From Bacteroidota bacterium (lineage in GTDB: Bacteria; Bacteroidota; Bacteroidia; Chitinophagales; Chitinophagaceae): a stretch of DNA of 33,831 nt. The first letter of the stretch is position 1; every line of letters starts with the position of its first letter. Positions 8,757 through 17,398 of this stretch are shown piece by piece. The stretch covers positions 1 to 33,831 of the forward strand of contig JAKQKY010000006.1 of assembly GCA_029560415.1 (NCBI GenBank), written 5' to 3'. The position numbers were made by a program, and so were the translations under genes. Below the pieces are notes generated by a model. The model was not told where the DNA came from. It saw only the letters and a program-made list of their open reading frames with translations, and did not search any database.

Positions 8757-9605
8757 GTGTATGTAAGCGCTCAATATTGCCGTAATGCGGGTCTTGGAAA
8801 CAAATTATTTCCATGGGCCAGGGCAGTGGTAATGGCGGAGAGATTTGGTTATACCTGTATCGACCCCGTTTGGTTTTCTCCCCGTGGAGCAGCAATCACC
8901 CGTGGTGGCATCGATTACGGAAAAGCACTTCGGAAAATCTGGTTGTATGATAATTTTACCCGCCGGAAACAGGATGCTCCATTTCTCAAAGGAATATTCC
9001 TAAGTAAACAACAGCAAATATGTTGCGATAACCTTTCACAAGCCGTCGCTGCGGCAAATGAAAAAAAGAACATCTGTTTTAAGTGGAATACTGATCACCA
9101 TTTTACAGATATTTCTGAATATCGTACGATCATAGTCAAAGCCTTGAATGATATCAGCATTCCACGAAGTCTTGATTTCGCCATGAACTATCATCCCCAG
9201 CCATTTATAGGATTGAATATCAGGACCGGTAAGGATTTTGTGCAAAAGTCTTCGGGCAAGCATGGATATTATTTAACAGAGATCGATTGGTTCATTCATG
9301 CATTGGCTGTTACCAGGGAGAAGCACGGAAACCTGCCAGCCGTCATTGTTTCTGATGGGGGAGAAAAGGAATTAGCGAAAATCTTGCGGGTACCCGGTAC
9401 CGTTTTACTCAACTCACGTAATGCCATTGAAGACCTGTTGGTTTTATCGAAAAGTAAAGTGTTGCTAGGTAGCGGGAACAGTAGTTTTTCGGCCTGGGCT
9501 TCATTTCTTGGTGGAATGGATACATTCAGCTCAAAGGAAACTTCATTTTCTCATTTCAGGATCAACGCTGGAAATACAATCCAGTTTGTTGGAATAATAG
9601 AATAA
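8757..9605 (+). CDS. Fucosyltransferase-like glycosyltransferase (GT11-related), GTG start
   Basis: The protein has the order of motifs seen in GT11 alpha-1,2-fucosyltransferases: a glycine-rich NAGLGNKLFPWARAV at residues 10-24 (compare GLGNQLFQYA), an arginine motif GLNIRTGKDF near 160 in the place of the HxRRGD donor motif, then VIVSDGG near 198, and a C-terminal ED-LLVLSKSKVLLGSGNSSFSAWA block that resembles the family's NSSFSWWGA. It therefore probably transfers fucose or a related deoxysugar from a GDP donor. The start must be GTG at 8757, directly after the previous stop; the next in-frame ATG lies beyond the glycine-rich loop. Similarity is at motif level only, so the sugar is uncertain. 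Confidence 0.68.
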   Translation: MYVSAQYCRNAGLGNKLFPWARAVVMAERFGYTCIDPVWFSPRGAAITRGGIDYGKALRKIWLYDNFTRRKQDAPFLKGIFLSKQQQICCDNLSQAVAAANEKKNICFKWNTDHHFTDISEYRTIIVKALNDISIPRSLDFAMNYHPQPFIGLNIRTGKDFVQKSSGKHGYYLTEIDWFIHALAVTREKHGNLPAVIVSDGGEKELAKILRVPGTVLLNSRNAIEDLLVLSKSKVLLGSGNSSFSAWASFLGGMDTFSSKETSFSHFRINAGNTIQFVGIIE

Positions 9606-9606
9606 T

Positions 9607-10344
9607 ATGATCGTTCAGGATATTCTCACCAATACATACGTTCATCGTTTCCTCGTAAAACCGTTTATAAAAAAGGGAATTCTGAAAACCAGGTATGGAT
9701 TTATAGACCTCACCGGTCAGCATCCTTTTATACAATCACTTATTTTCTGGAATGTGTATGAGAGAAAGGAAATTGCGGCGATAAAAAAATATCTTGATAA
9801 AGATCTCGATATAATAGAACTGGGTTCGTCGATTGGTTTGGTTAGCATGGCCATTGGTCAGTTGTTGAAGTCGAAACCCAATAAATATGTATCTGTTGAA
9901 GCCAATCCTTTGCTCATAGAAAAGCTTCGTCATTCAGCCGAATTAAATGAGTATAATATCAAGTTTATACATGCAGCGGTTTGTTACAATGCAGATAAGG
10001 TTTCTTTTGATATAGATGACAGGAACCTGGGGAGCAAAATTGCTGACGGGAATTCGAAGAATACGGTAGTGGTAAATAGTATAACACTGGCTTCACTGTT
10101 TAAGGAAAATCATATTCAGCATTATGCATTGGTTTGCGACATTGAAGGAGCCGAAAGCCATATTTTTTCGGATGAATCAGACCCGATGGTCATAGAGCAT
10201 TGCCGGCAAATCATCATTGAGCTTCATGATACAACTTATAAAGGCGTTCATTATACAACAGAGAAGCTGGCGAACCTGATCATGGAAAAATTCTCCATGC
10301 GGATGCTGTTTTCTGCTGATAATATCTGGTTTTTTGAAAAATAA
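9607..10344 (+). CDS. FkbM-family SAM-dependent methyltransferase
   Basis: This 245-residue methyltransferase has the SAM-binding motif DIIELGSSIGLVSMAIG near residues 69-85, an acidic ribose-contact at YVSVEANPLLIEKL near 97, and the FkbM hallmark VCDIEGAESHIF near 176-187, followed by IIIELHD. FkbM proteins O-methylate hydroxyl groups of sugars or polyketides. In this operon the natural role is O-methylation of a sugar residue in the polysaccharide, possibly at a terminal position. The gene starts 1 bp after the fucosyltransferase-like gene, which suggests that they act on neighbouring positions. The target hydroxyl cannot be inferred. Confidence 0.85.
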   Translation: MIVQDILTNTYVHRFLVKPFIKKGILKTRYGFIDLTGQHPFIQSLIFWNVYERKEIAAIKKYLDKDLDIIELGSSIGLVSMAIGQLLKSKPNKYVSVEANPLLIEKLRHSAELNEYNIKFIHAAVCYNADKVSFDIDDRNLGSKIADGNSKNTVVVNSITLASLFKENHIQHYALVCDIEGAESHIFSDESDPMVIEHCRQIIIELHDTTYKGVHYTTEKLANLIMEKFSMRMLFSADNIWFFEK

Positions 10345-10358
10345 ACGGACTTTTCTTT

Positions 10359-11477
10359 TTGAATAAAATTATCATCCTGCATTTTAATCCCATTGAATTG
10401 TACCCGCCCGTACAGAATGTGATACAATATGCTGCTTCGCATTGGACAGGTAAAAAAATATTTATCCTTACCACCAGGGCTGGCAAATTACCGTTTGAGC
10501 AATTTAATACAGATGCGTCTCACATCAGCATAATCCGGTTGGGTCAATCCGGGCCAACCATGTCGGCTATTAAACGATACACTGGTTACATAAAATTTTA
10601 CCTGGGCACACTATGGTTTCTTTTTATCAAACGACCATCGAAAGTGTTGTATTATGAAACGTTGTCATCGTATCCTGTTTACCTGTACAAGAAATGGATA
10701 AATCCGAAAGCAGGTATATTCATTCATTATCACGAGTATTCATCACCGGTAGAGTATCAACAGGGCATGAGATTGATCCGTTATTTTCACCGGATGGAAA
10801 AATGGCTTTATCCCAAAGCTTCCTGGGTTTCGCATACCAATGAAATGCGTATGCAACGTTTTGAAAAAGATATTACCCCGGCAATCGTCAATACAAAGTA
10901 TATATTTCCGAACTATCCACCCATTAGCTGGTTGAGACCCGCTAAAAAACAAATGGGTAATCCTGTAAAGATCGTTTATGTTGGTGCATTGAGTTTACAT
11001 ACCATGTACACGAAAGAATTTGCAGATTGGGTATTGAAGCAACAGGGAGCGGTAACCTGGGATATCTATACGGCAAATATTAAAACGGATGCCCGTGAAT
11101 ATTTTACAAACATGTCCACTCCATTGATAACATTGCATGAAGGCATTCAATACCAGGATCTCCCGGATGTATTGGCAAAATATGATGTTGGGGTGATCCT
11201 CTATACAGGCCATATTGATAATTATATTTACAATGCTCCCAATAAATTATTCGAATACATGGCTTGCGGATTGGATGTTTGGTTCCCGGATGTCATGAAA
11301 GGCAGTTTACCTTATGTAACTAAAGATATTTATCCCAAAGTGATTGCAATGGATTTTACTAAGCTGAACCAGGTAAATTTAACTGTTCTTGCCAATCATG
11401 ATGACCTTGAATACAGGCAACCGGGGTATTTTTGTGAGAATCTGTTGGAATCTTTGGGGAAACAACTTTTATCATGA
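10359..11477 (+). CDS. Glycosyltransferase (GT-B, GT4-like), TTG start
   Basis: This 372-residue protein has a GT-B layout. NKIIILHFNP forms the first strand, HYHEYSSPVEY near residue 127 is an acceptor-side motif, and the C-terminal domain starts with VKIVYVGALSLHT near residue 204. The donor region NAPNKLFEYMACGLDVWFP near 289-307 matches the NKLFEYMA variant found in many polysaccharide glycosyltransferases. The only sensible start is TTG at 10359, because the first strand follows it directly and the next in-frame ATG is far inside. It is 14 bp from the FkbM gene and 63 bp from the polymerase gene. Its sugar specificity is unknown. Confidence 0.8.
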   Translation: MNKIIILHFNPIELYPPVQNVIQYAASHWTGKKIFILTTRAGKLPFEQFNTDASHISIIRLGQSGPTMSAIKRYTGYIKFYLGTLWFLFIKRPSKVLYYETLSSYPVYLYKKWINPKAGIFIHYHEYSSPVEYQQGMRLIRYFHRMEKWLYPKASWVSHTNEMRMQRFEKDITPAIVNTKYIFPNYPPISWLRPAKKQMGNPVKIVYVGALSLHTMYTKEFADWVLKQQGAVTWDIYTANIKTDAREYFTNMSTPLITLHEGIQYQDLPDVLAKYDVGVILYTGHIDNYIYNAPNKLFEYMACGLDVWFPDVMKGSLPYVTKDIYPKVIAMDFTKLNQVNLTVLANHDDLEYRQPGYFCENLLESLGKQLLS

Positions 11478-11540
11478 GTAGTGAGAATATTTGAACGGAC
11501 TTCCCATGTCAATAACATTTAAACTTATAAATACAAACAG

Positions 11541-12899
11541 TTGAAGAGTCTGCCACTTTTGATCATTGGCGGTATGATCATGGTATTGGTGTACCTGGTT
11601 TATTTTCATACTGCACCCGAAAATAACGGTGCCGATTACCTGTTTTGGGGTAAGATGCATATTATTTTGAGCACCATCCCGGCAGTGATTTATTTTAATG
11701 GATATACAAGGAAAAGTATTTTCCCTTTCATTGCATTTGTTTCTTTTTTCCAATTGATTGCCTTCGGGTTGCCTGTGTTTTTTATCAGGATCAATAGTTT
11801 CCAGATGAATGATGTATTGAATGTAGAAGCGATGGAAATTGGATTCTGGGGCTTATTGATCTTTTACTTCACTTATTTTTTCATGTATCCATATCTTTTT
11901 CAGCGGGTCAAACCATTTATGCCGATCCCAAAAACCCTGGATACCGTTTACTTTAATGTACTGATAGTACTGGTATTGTTGATATATGCCTTTTCAAAAT
12001 TCTTTCAGTTAGTAGCCATCAGGCATCTTGGTAATTTCAGTTTATATGTTTACCTGGGTTTTACCATAACTAAGCTAATAAGAAAGCGGGCAAACCTATG
12101 GGAAATGCTCATCTTTGGCTTGGTCCTGGGTTTTGAGTTAGTAGACAGGCTTACTTCAGGACTGATTGCGGAGCTGGCAACCCTCGTGCTTTTCCTCAGT
12201 CTTATTTTGATCCTGGAAGGTTCAAAAAAATATCTCATAGCTGTATTCATGGTTCCCTTCCTGATATTTTATGTACAATTCTCGAGTGTGAAAGGTACCT
12301 ATCGAAACATTGCATGGTTTGGTAAAAAGACACTTAGCTATGAAGAAAAAGTGAATCTTATTGCTGACCTGATCGAGAAAGATGAAAAGAAACCTGATTT
12401 TGACGACAAGGAAGGAAAGGATAACTTTCTTTGGCGATTCTCTTATCCCATGTCGGCCCTTTCCCTGGTGGTCACCAAAACGCCCTCCGTTGTTCCTTAC
12501 TGGAACGGTGAAACCTATCTTCCGTTCTTCACCAAATTTATACCCCGGGCCTTATGGCCAACCAAGCCGGAAGAAAACATGGGCCAGCGATTTGGGAAAA
12601 CCTATCGCATCATCAAACAACGTGATAACGCCACATCCATCAATACGCCCATCCTTACTGAACTATATATGAATTTCGGGGTGAAGGGCTTTTATATTGG
12701 TATGTTCATGCTCGGCATATTCTTTGTATTCCTGGATAAATTCTTTAACAGCAAGTCGGTGACCTACGATAACCAGATTGTAAACATGTCGATCATTTTC
12801 CCGTTGTTGATCATGGAGTCGAATTTCTCCCTGATCTATGGCAACCTCTTCCTTATTTGTATAAGCTTATTCCTCATATTCAGAACGATCAAGAAATAG
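11541..12899 (+). CDS. Wzy-like oligosaccharide repeat-unit polymerase
   Basis: This 452-residue protein is strongly hydrophobic with about ten predicted membrane segments and a large extracytoplasmic loop (about residues 255-345). That loop ends with FIPRALWPTKPEENMGQRFG, and PRxLWPxKP is a recurring motif in O-antigen polymerase-type proteins. Wzy enzymes join lipid-linked repeat units in the periplasm. This makes the locus look like a Wzx/Wzy-dependent system, although no flippase is in the window. The TTG at 11541 keeps the first hydrophobic helix complete; an in-frame ATG 33 bp later is an alternative. It is followed by the SGNH-type and MBOAT genes. Confidence 0.83.
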   Translation: MKSLPLLIIGGMIMVLVYLVYFHTAPENNGADYLFWGKMHIILSTIPAVIYFNGYTRKSIFPFIAFVSFFQLIAFGLPVFFIRINSFQMNDVLNVEAMEIGFWGLLIFYFTYFFMYPYLFQRVKPFMPIPKTLDTVYFNVLIVLVLLIYAFSKFFQLVAIRHLGNFSLYVYLGFTITKLIRKRANLWEMLIFGLVLGFELVDRLTSGLIAELATLVLFLSLILILEGSKKYLIAVFMVPFLIFYVQFSSVKGTYRNIAWFGKKTLSYEEKVNLIADLIEKDEKKPDFDDKEGKDNFLWRFSYPMSALSLVVTKTPSVVPYWNGETYLPFFTKFIPRALWPTKPEENMGQRFGKTYRIIKQRDNATSINTPILTELYMNFGVKGFYIGMFMLGIFFVFLDKFFNSKSVTYDNQIVNMSIIFPLLIMESNFSLIYGNLFLICISLFLIFRTIKK

Positions 12900-12950
12900 A
12901 CAAAGGTTTTCTGTATCGTCTATTGGTTTACGTTATATATAACACATCGG

Positions 12951-14066
12951 TTGAGAAAGTTTCCCATCATATTTAACATCATCATTCCTGTCATAGGCGC
13001 AATAGGGTTGCTGTACTATTATAAAGGCAGCACCCGGAAAGGAACCGATATCGGGCTGGGAGAGGGTACCATTTGTTATACGCCTTCGGTTGATCAGTAT
13101 CCTATACATATCATGAGCCCGGTAGGAATGGATTCAATGAAAACGGGATACCAGCACCGCGGAAGCAAGCCCGTCATTCTATGGATTGGCAATTCACAAT
13201 TACATGGCGTAAACCAATTTCAACCTGGACAATCCAATTGCGTAGCGTTTTTATTTCACCAGTTGAAAGCAACCAACCGTGAAGTGCTGGGCATGAGTTA
13301 TCCCAATGCCAACCTGCAGGAATTGCTGATGTCGGCTGTTTATTTTTCTAAACAGGTGCCGGTAAAAGCGATCGTTGCACCCGTTTTTTATGATGATATG
13401 CGGGAAACCGGCATTCGCAATGATCTGCATGATCAGCAGATGTTGAATGCCATTGCGAATGAGCCTGCTTATTTTAAGGAACTGAAGGAAGTGAATAAAT
13501 TGTTGGTGGATACTAATACAACGCATACGGCTACGAATGACTATAACGGTATCCGTGAAACGCTGCAGGATCGTTCCGAAAGATTTCTCAATAATAAATT
13601 TGATGAACATTGGGTAATCTGGAATAGTCGTGCCGATTTCAGGGCCAGGCTTTTCAATGATCTATACATAACAAGGAATATGCTCCTCGGCATTAAACCA
13701 AACAGTGTACGCAAGATGATTCCCGGTAACTACCAGGATAATTATGCGGCTTACCAGGGCCTGTTACGGTATTGTAAAGAAAAAGGCATCAGACTGCTTA
13801 TATATATACCACCTATCAGGAATGATGTAACCATCCCATACGATATGAAAGCTTACCAGGCCTTTAAAGACCAGGTAAAAACGGATTGTAACAATGCTGG
13901 AGCTACATTTCTCAATATCGAGAACCTGGTTGATAACAAGTATTGGGGTATGAAGAAATCTACCGGCAGTTTTAATGGAAAAGGGGAGGTAGATTTCATG
14001 CATTTCCAGGAACATGGACATCAATTGATTGCAGATACAATTTTTAAAACCATTGCCAACTGGTAA
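12951..14066 (+). CDS. SGNH-hydrolase-like membrane-anchored protein, probable O-acetylation partner
   Basis: The protein has an N-terminal membrane anchor (about residues 4-23) and an extracytoplasmic domain. ILWIGNSQLHG at residues 76-86 fits the block I nucleophile of SGNH hydrolases, with S82 in GNSQ in place of GDS. Near the C-terminus, DFMHF gives D348 and H351 in the DxxH arrangement that completes a Ser-His-Asp triad. It lies 6 bp before an MBOAT gene, and this pairing is well known from alginate, cellulose and teichoic acid acylation (AlgI with AlgJ/AlgX, DltB with DltD). The likely role is transfer of acetyl groups to the polysaccharide outside the inner membrane. TTG at 12951 is the only start that includes the anchor. 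Confidence 0.72.
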   Translation: MRKFPIIFNIIIPVIGAIGLLYYYKGSTRKGTDIGLGEGTICYTPSVDQYPIHIMSPVGMDSMKTGYQHRGSKPVILWIGNSQLHGVNQFQPGQSNCVAFLFHQLKATNREVLGMSYPNANLQELLMSAVYFSKQVPVKAIVAPVFYDDMRETGIRNDLHDQQMLNAIANEPAYFKELKEVNKLLVDTNTTHTATNDYNGIRETLQDRSERFLNNKFDEHWVIWNSRADFRARLFNDLYITRNMLLGIKPNSVRKMIPGNYQDNYAAYQGLLRYCKEKGIRLLIYIPPIRNDVTIPYDMKAYQAFKDQVKTDCNNAGATFLNIENLVDNKYWGMKKSTGSFNGKGEVDFMHFQEHGHQLIADTIFKTIANW

Positions 14067-14072
14067 GCATAC

Positions 14073-15527
14073 ATGATTTTTAATTCGCTTAGTTTTTTAC
14101 TTTTTCTGCCACTCGTGGTGATATTGTACTGGCTATTGCCCCGTACGGCCAGGGTATGGATGCTTACATTGATGAGCCTGGTCTTCTATGGTTTCTGGAA
14201 ACCAGAGTATACCTTACTCCTCATTTTTGCCGCGGTGCTGGATTATTTTGTGGCCCTGGAGATAGCCCGGCGGGATGATCCACGAAAACGAAGGAATTTT
14301 TTGATCTTCAGCCTTGTGCTGAACCTTGGCATACTATTCTATTTTAAGTACCTCGTTTTTTTCAGCGGCAACCTGCAGGATGTTTTAAATGCCTTCGGCA
14401 ATCATTCGCTGATTTTTCCTCACCTCGAGATTCTGCTTCCCATCGGAATTAGTTTTTATACTTTTGAAACGATCAGTTATACAGTTGATGTTTACCGCAG
14501 GCATATCGAACCCGAGCGTAATTTTATGCGTTATCTCTGTTTCCTGGTGTATTTTCCGCACCTGATCGCGGGACCTATTTTAAGAGCTGCAGATATACTA
14601 CCGCAGCTGGCTAAACGCAATCCTTTCAGGAAAGAATACTTATCCGAAGGATTTAAAAGGATCGTATATGGGCTGTTCCTGAAAGTAGTACTGGCCGATA
14701 ATATTGCCCCGATGGTTGATCATGGTTTTGCCATGGAACATACAGCTATCAGCGCCATTGATGTTTGGACCCTGGCCTTCTTGTTTGGATTCCAGATATA
14801 TTTCGATTTCTGCGCTTATTCGCATATCGCCATTGGTTGTGCGAAGCTGATGGGCATTACATTCTTTGAGAATTTCAATTTCCCTTACCTGGCTGTATCA
14901 CCGAAGGCTTTCTGGAAACGCTGGCATATCTCACTATCTAACTGGATCAAAGATTACCTGTACCTGCCGCTCACCGGGAAGAAAGTGGTATACGATCAGC
15001 AACAGGCTATTTCTGAGATCAATAATTCGAGTACGCTCAAGGGTTATACGGCATTGTTTGCCACCTGGGCCATCATGGGTTTCTGGCACGGCGCAAACTG
15101 GACTTTTATTATTTGGGGACTTTATCATGCTATTTTAGTTACCATTCATAGACTGATCATTCCTGTTACGGCTGGCATTTCTAAACGGGTAAGAAATATT
15201 GCGGGCTGGTGTATTTCCTTGCCATTCCTGATGTTGGGTTGGATCCCATTCCGGGCAGGTAGCATGACAGCACTCACTGGTTATGCAGGAAAGATTATAC
15301 AGCCTCATGGTTATACCTGGCTGGGATTAAGAGAGAATGTATACCTGGTTACCTTCCTGGTGTTGTTAACGATCATCATTGTATACCTGTTGAATACTTA
15401 TGTAAAACCATTGATAGAAAACAGTGTATTTGGACAGTTATTGAATACCCTTGTAATGACGGCAGCCATCGCACTGGTGATTATTTTCCTGAGGCCGATC
15501 AGCCAGTTTATTTATTTCCAGTTTTAA
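14073..15527 (+). CDS. MBOAT family O-acyltransferase (AlgI-like)
   Basis: This 484-residue integral membrane protein matches the AlgI/DltB group. It begins MIFNSLSFLLFLPLV, a typical MBOAT N-terminus, continues with LPIGISFYTFETISYTVDVYR near residues 129-149 and YFPHLIAGPILR near 163-174, and carries the conserved catalytic histidine H339 in GFWHGANWTF. MBOATs bring an acyl group, usually acetyl, across the membrane for transfer to an exported polymer. It forms a pair with the preceding SGNH-like gene and is followed after 29 bp by a GT4 gene. The family is certain; acetyl as the donor group and the polysaccharide as acceptor are inferred from context. Confidence 0.93.
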   Translation: MIFNSLSFLLFLPLVVILYWLLPRTARVWMLTLMSLVFYGFWKPEYTLLLIFAAVLDYFVALEIARRDDPRKRRNFLIFSLVLNLGILFYFKYLVFFSGNLQDVLNAFGNHSLIFPHLEILLPIGISFYTFETISYTVDVYRRHIEPERNFMRYLCFLVYFPHLIAGPILRAADILPQLAKRNPFRKEYLSEGFKRIVYGLFLKVVLADNIAPMVDHGFAMEHTAISAIDVWTLAFLFGFQIYFDFCAYSHIAIGCAKLMGITFFENFNFPYLAVSPKAFWKRWHISLSNWIKDYLYLPLTGKKVVYDQQQAISEINNSSTLKGYTALFATWAIMGFWHGANWTFIIWGLYHAILVTIHRLIIPVTAGISKRVRNIAGWCISLPFLMLGWIPFRAGSMTALTGYAGKIIQPHGYTWLGLRENVYLVTFLVLLTIIIVYLLNTYVKPLIENSVFGQLLNTLVMTAAIALVIIFLRPISQFIYFQF

Positions 15528-15556
15528 AGAAAATTAAATAGAGAAAAGTCACTTCA

Positions 15557-16681
15557 TTGAATTCAGTAAAAAAAATATTTGTAAGCATTCCCTGGTTTCA
15601 CCCGGCTTTTCGGGCGGGTGGGCCGGTGCAGTCTGTTGCCAATATGGTGAATGAACTGAAGGAAGGATATGAGTTCTATATTTTCTGTGGCAATACAGAT
15701 CTCAATAATACATCGCTGGAGAATATTGAAACTGGTAAATGGATATTGTATAATGATCATACAAAAGTGTGGTATGCTGCTTCGTCTAACCGTAGTAGTG
15801 TATTGGTAAACCTGGTAGAAAAGACCAGGCCCGATGTGTTGTTCATCATAGGTGTTTACTCCTGGCATTTTAACCTGGTTCCCTGGATATTTTGCAAGGC
15901 GCCAGTGAAAATATTATCGGCCAGGGGCATGTTGCACCCCGGTGCTCTTTCACAGAAGAATAGCAAGAAAAAAATATTCCTGAAACTGTTCAAGTTGTTG
16001 GGCATGCAAGGCAAGGGAATCTTTCATGCCACAGATGAAACGGAGAAAAATCATACCAGGGAGATCATGGGCCCAGATGTAAAGATTCGGGTTGCCGGTA
16101 ATTTTCCAAGGCGGTTTGAACCAGGACAGCCGATCTTAAAGAAAGCCGGAAGTCTCCATCTCATCAGTATTGCGCTGATCAGCCCTATGAAGAATCATTT
16201 GCTGGTATTGCAGGCATTGGAAACCGTTACTGCATTGATCGTTTACCATATCTGCGGACCAGTAAAGGACATGGAATACTGGCAGCAATGCCTGGAGCAG
16301 ATTAAAAAAATGCCGCCAAATGTAACCGTTCATTATCATGGTGATATTCAACCGGCCAAAGTGTATGAATTTTTATCAGCCGGCCAGGTGTTCATACTGC
16401 CGAGTAAAAGTGAGAACTTTGGTCATGCTTTTTATGAGGCGCTGAGTGCCGGAAAGCCGGTGATCACCAGTCATTTTACGCCCTGGCAAAAACTGGACGA
16501 GAAACAAGCTGGTATGAATATTGAGTTAACTGCAATGGCTGTAAAGGATTCTATTGAACAATTTGCCCGGATGGACCAGGCAACGTATGAAGCATGGAGT
16601 AATGCTGCAGTAGATTATGCGACCGATTCCATTAATATACCATCGCTGCAGGAAAGTTATCGGCTTTTATTTAATGCATAG
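15557..16681 (+). CDS. Glycosyltransferase family 4, TTG start
   Basis: This 374-residue GT-B enzyme begins with IFVSIPWFHPAFRAGGPVQSV, a frequent N-terminus in Bacteroidota GT4 proteins, where AGGPVQS is the glycine loop. The mid region has LSARGMLHPGALSQ near residues 119-132, and the donor domain has ISPMKNHLLVLQAL near 202-215 and a full E-x7-E motif in SENFGHAFYEALSAGKPVI near 289-307. TTG at 15557 is the only start preceding the first strand. The gene lies between the MBOAT and the exosortase-like gene and probably adds a sugar to the repeat unit. Confidence 0.88.
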   Translation: MNSVKKIFVSIPWFHPAFRAGGPVQSVANMVNELKEGYEFYIFCGNTDLNNTSLENIETGKWILYNDHTKVWYAASSNRSSVLVNLVEKTRPDVLFIIGVYSWHFNLVPWIFCKAPVKILSARGMLHPGALSQKNSKKKIFLKLFKLLGMQGKGIFHATDETEKNHTREIMGPDVKIRVAGNFPRRFEPGQPILKKAGSLHLISIALISPMKNHLLVLQALETVTALIVYHICGPVKDMEYWQQCLEQIKKMPPNVTVHYHGDIQPAKVYEFLSAGQVFILPSKSENFGHAFYEALSAGKPVITSHFTPWQKLDEKQAGMNIELTAMAVKDSIEQFARMDQATYEAWSNAAVDYATDSINIPSLQESYRLLFNA

Positions 16682-16695
16682 TTGAGTTAAAAATT

Positions 16696-17259
16696 TTGAC
16701 ATTGAACTTATTAAAGAATAAAGAATTCACCAGGTACGTCGTAAAGTTCATCCTGATCTTTGCCATATTGTATTTCGGAACACTTGCATGGATTGGGTTT
16801 GCGGCGCCGGGCGGATTATATAGTCCGTTTATAGCTGAATACCTCGACTATGTAAAATGGATCAGGATATCTTTACTGGAAGGAAGTAAATGGCTACTGT
16901 CGTTATTCGATATAGATACATATCGTACAACTGATTTCCGCCTCAGGTTTCCACAGGGAAGAGGTGTGATCATGGCCTATGACTGTGTTGGATATGGTGT
17001 GATGAGTTTCTGGATCGCATTTGTTTTCGCATCTACGGTACCGTTAGTAAAGAAATTCGCCTGGACGCTGTTGGGAATTACCGTGATCTGGTTCATTAAT
17101 ATCAGCCGCGTGAGCCTGTTGCTGGTTGCCATCAATCGCAAATGGGCCATGCCACTTGGGTGGGATCATCACACCTGGTTTAATATTGTAGCGTACATCG
17201 CGATATTTACGATGATGTATTTTTTTGATAAAAAACGAGTTGTAATTAGTAAAGAATAA
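16696..17259 (+). CDS. Exosortase/archaeosortase family transpeptidase-like membrane protein
   Basis: This 187-residue protein has about four to five membrane helices and the three residues expected in the exosortase/archaeosortase active site: C97 in AYDCVGYGVMSF, R138 in FINISRVSLL and a histidine (H158 or H159) in GWDHHTWFNIVAY. Each lies at or near the outer end of a predicted helix, as in the family. Exosortases cleave C-terminal sorting tails (PEP-CTERM-like) and attach the protein to the cell surface, and they are often encoded in exopolysaccharide loci. The length agrees with short Bacteroidota versions. No protein with a sorting tail is encoded in the window, so the substrate is elsewhere or the role is different. 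It starts with TTG 14 bp after the GT4 gene and ends the operon; its stop codon lies in an AT-rich repeat box. Confidence 0.78.
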   Translation: MTLNLLKNKEFTRYVVKFILIFAILYFGTLAWIGFAAPGGLYSPFIAEYLDYVKWIRISLLEGSKWLLSLFDIDTYRTTDFRLRFPQGRGVIMAYDCVGYGVMSFWIAFVFASTVPLVKKFAWTLLGITVIWFINISRVSLLLVAINRKWAMPLGWDHHTWFNIVAYIAIFTMMYFFDKKRVVISKE

Positions 17260-17380
17260 TTAATAATTAAAAATTCATTTGGGATGAAGATTAATTGGTT
17301 ATCTGATCCTCTATCCTGCATCCTGTATCTTGTATCCAGTATCCAGTATCCAGCATCCAGTATCCAGCATCCAGCATCAC
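17254..17380 (-). repeat. Composite intergenic repeat, copy A (AT box plus 10 heptamers)
   Basis: Read on the minus strand this has ten 7-bp units of the GATACTG/GATGCTG type (17311-17380), then a spacer, then an AT-rich box with TTAATTATTAATTATTC at about 17254-17270. On the plus strand the units read GTATCCA or GCATCCA. The same order, heptamers followed by an AT box, is seen at 20789-20941 and 27299-27436 on the plus strand, so this copy is inverted. The AT box includes the stop codon of the exosortase-like gene. No coding or hairpin role is evident. Confidence 0.75.
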
Positions 17381-17398
17381 CCTAACAACCACCACCAC

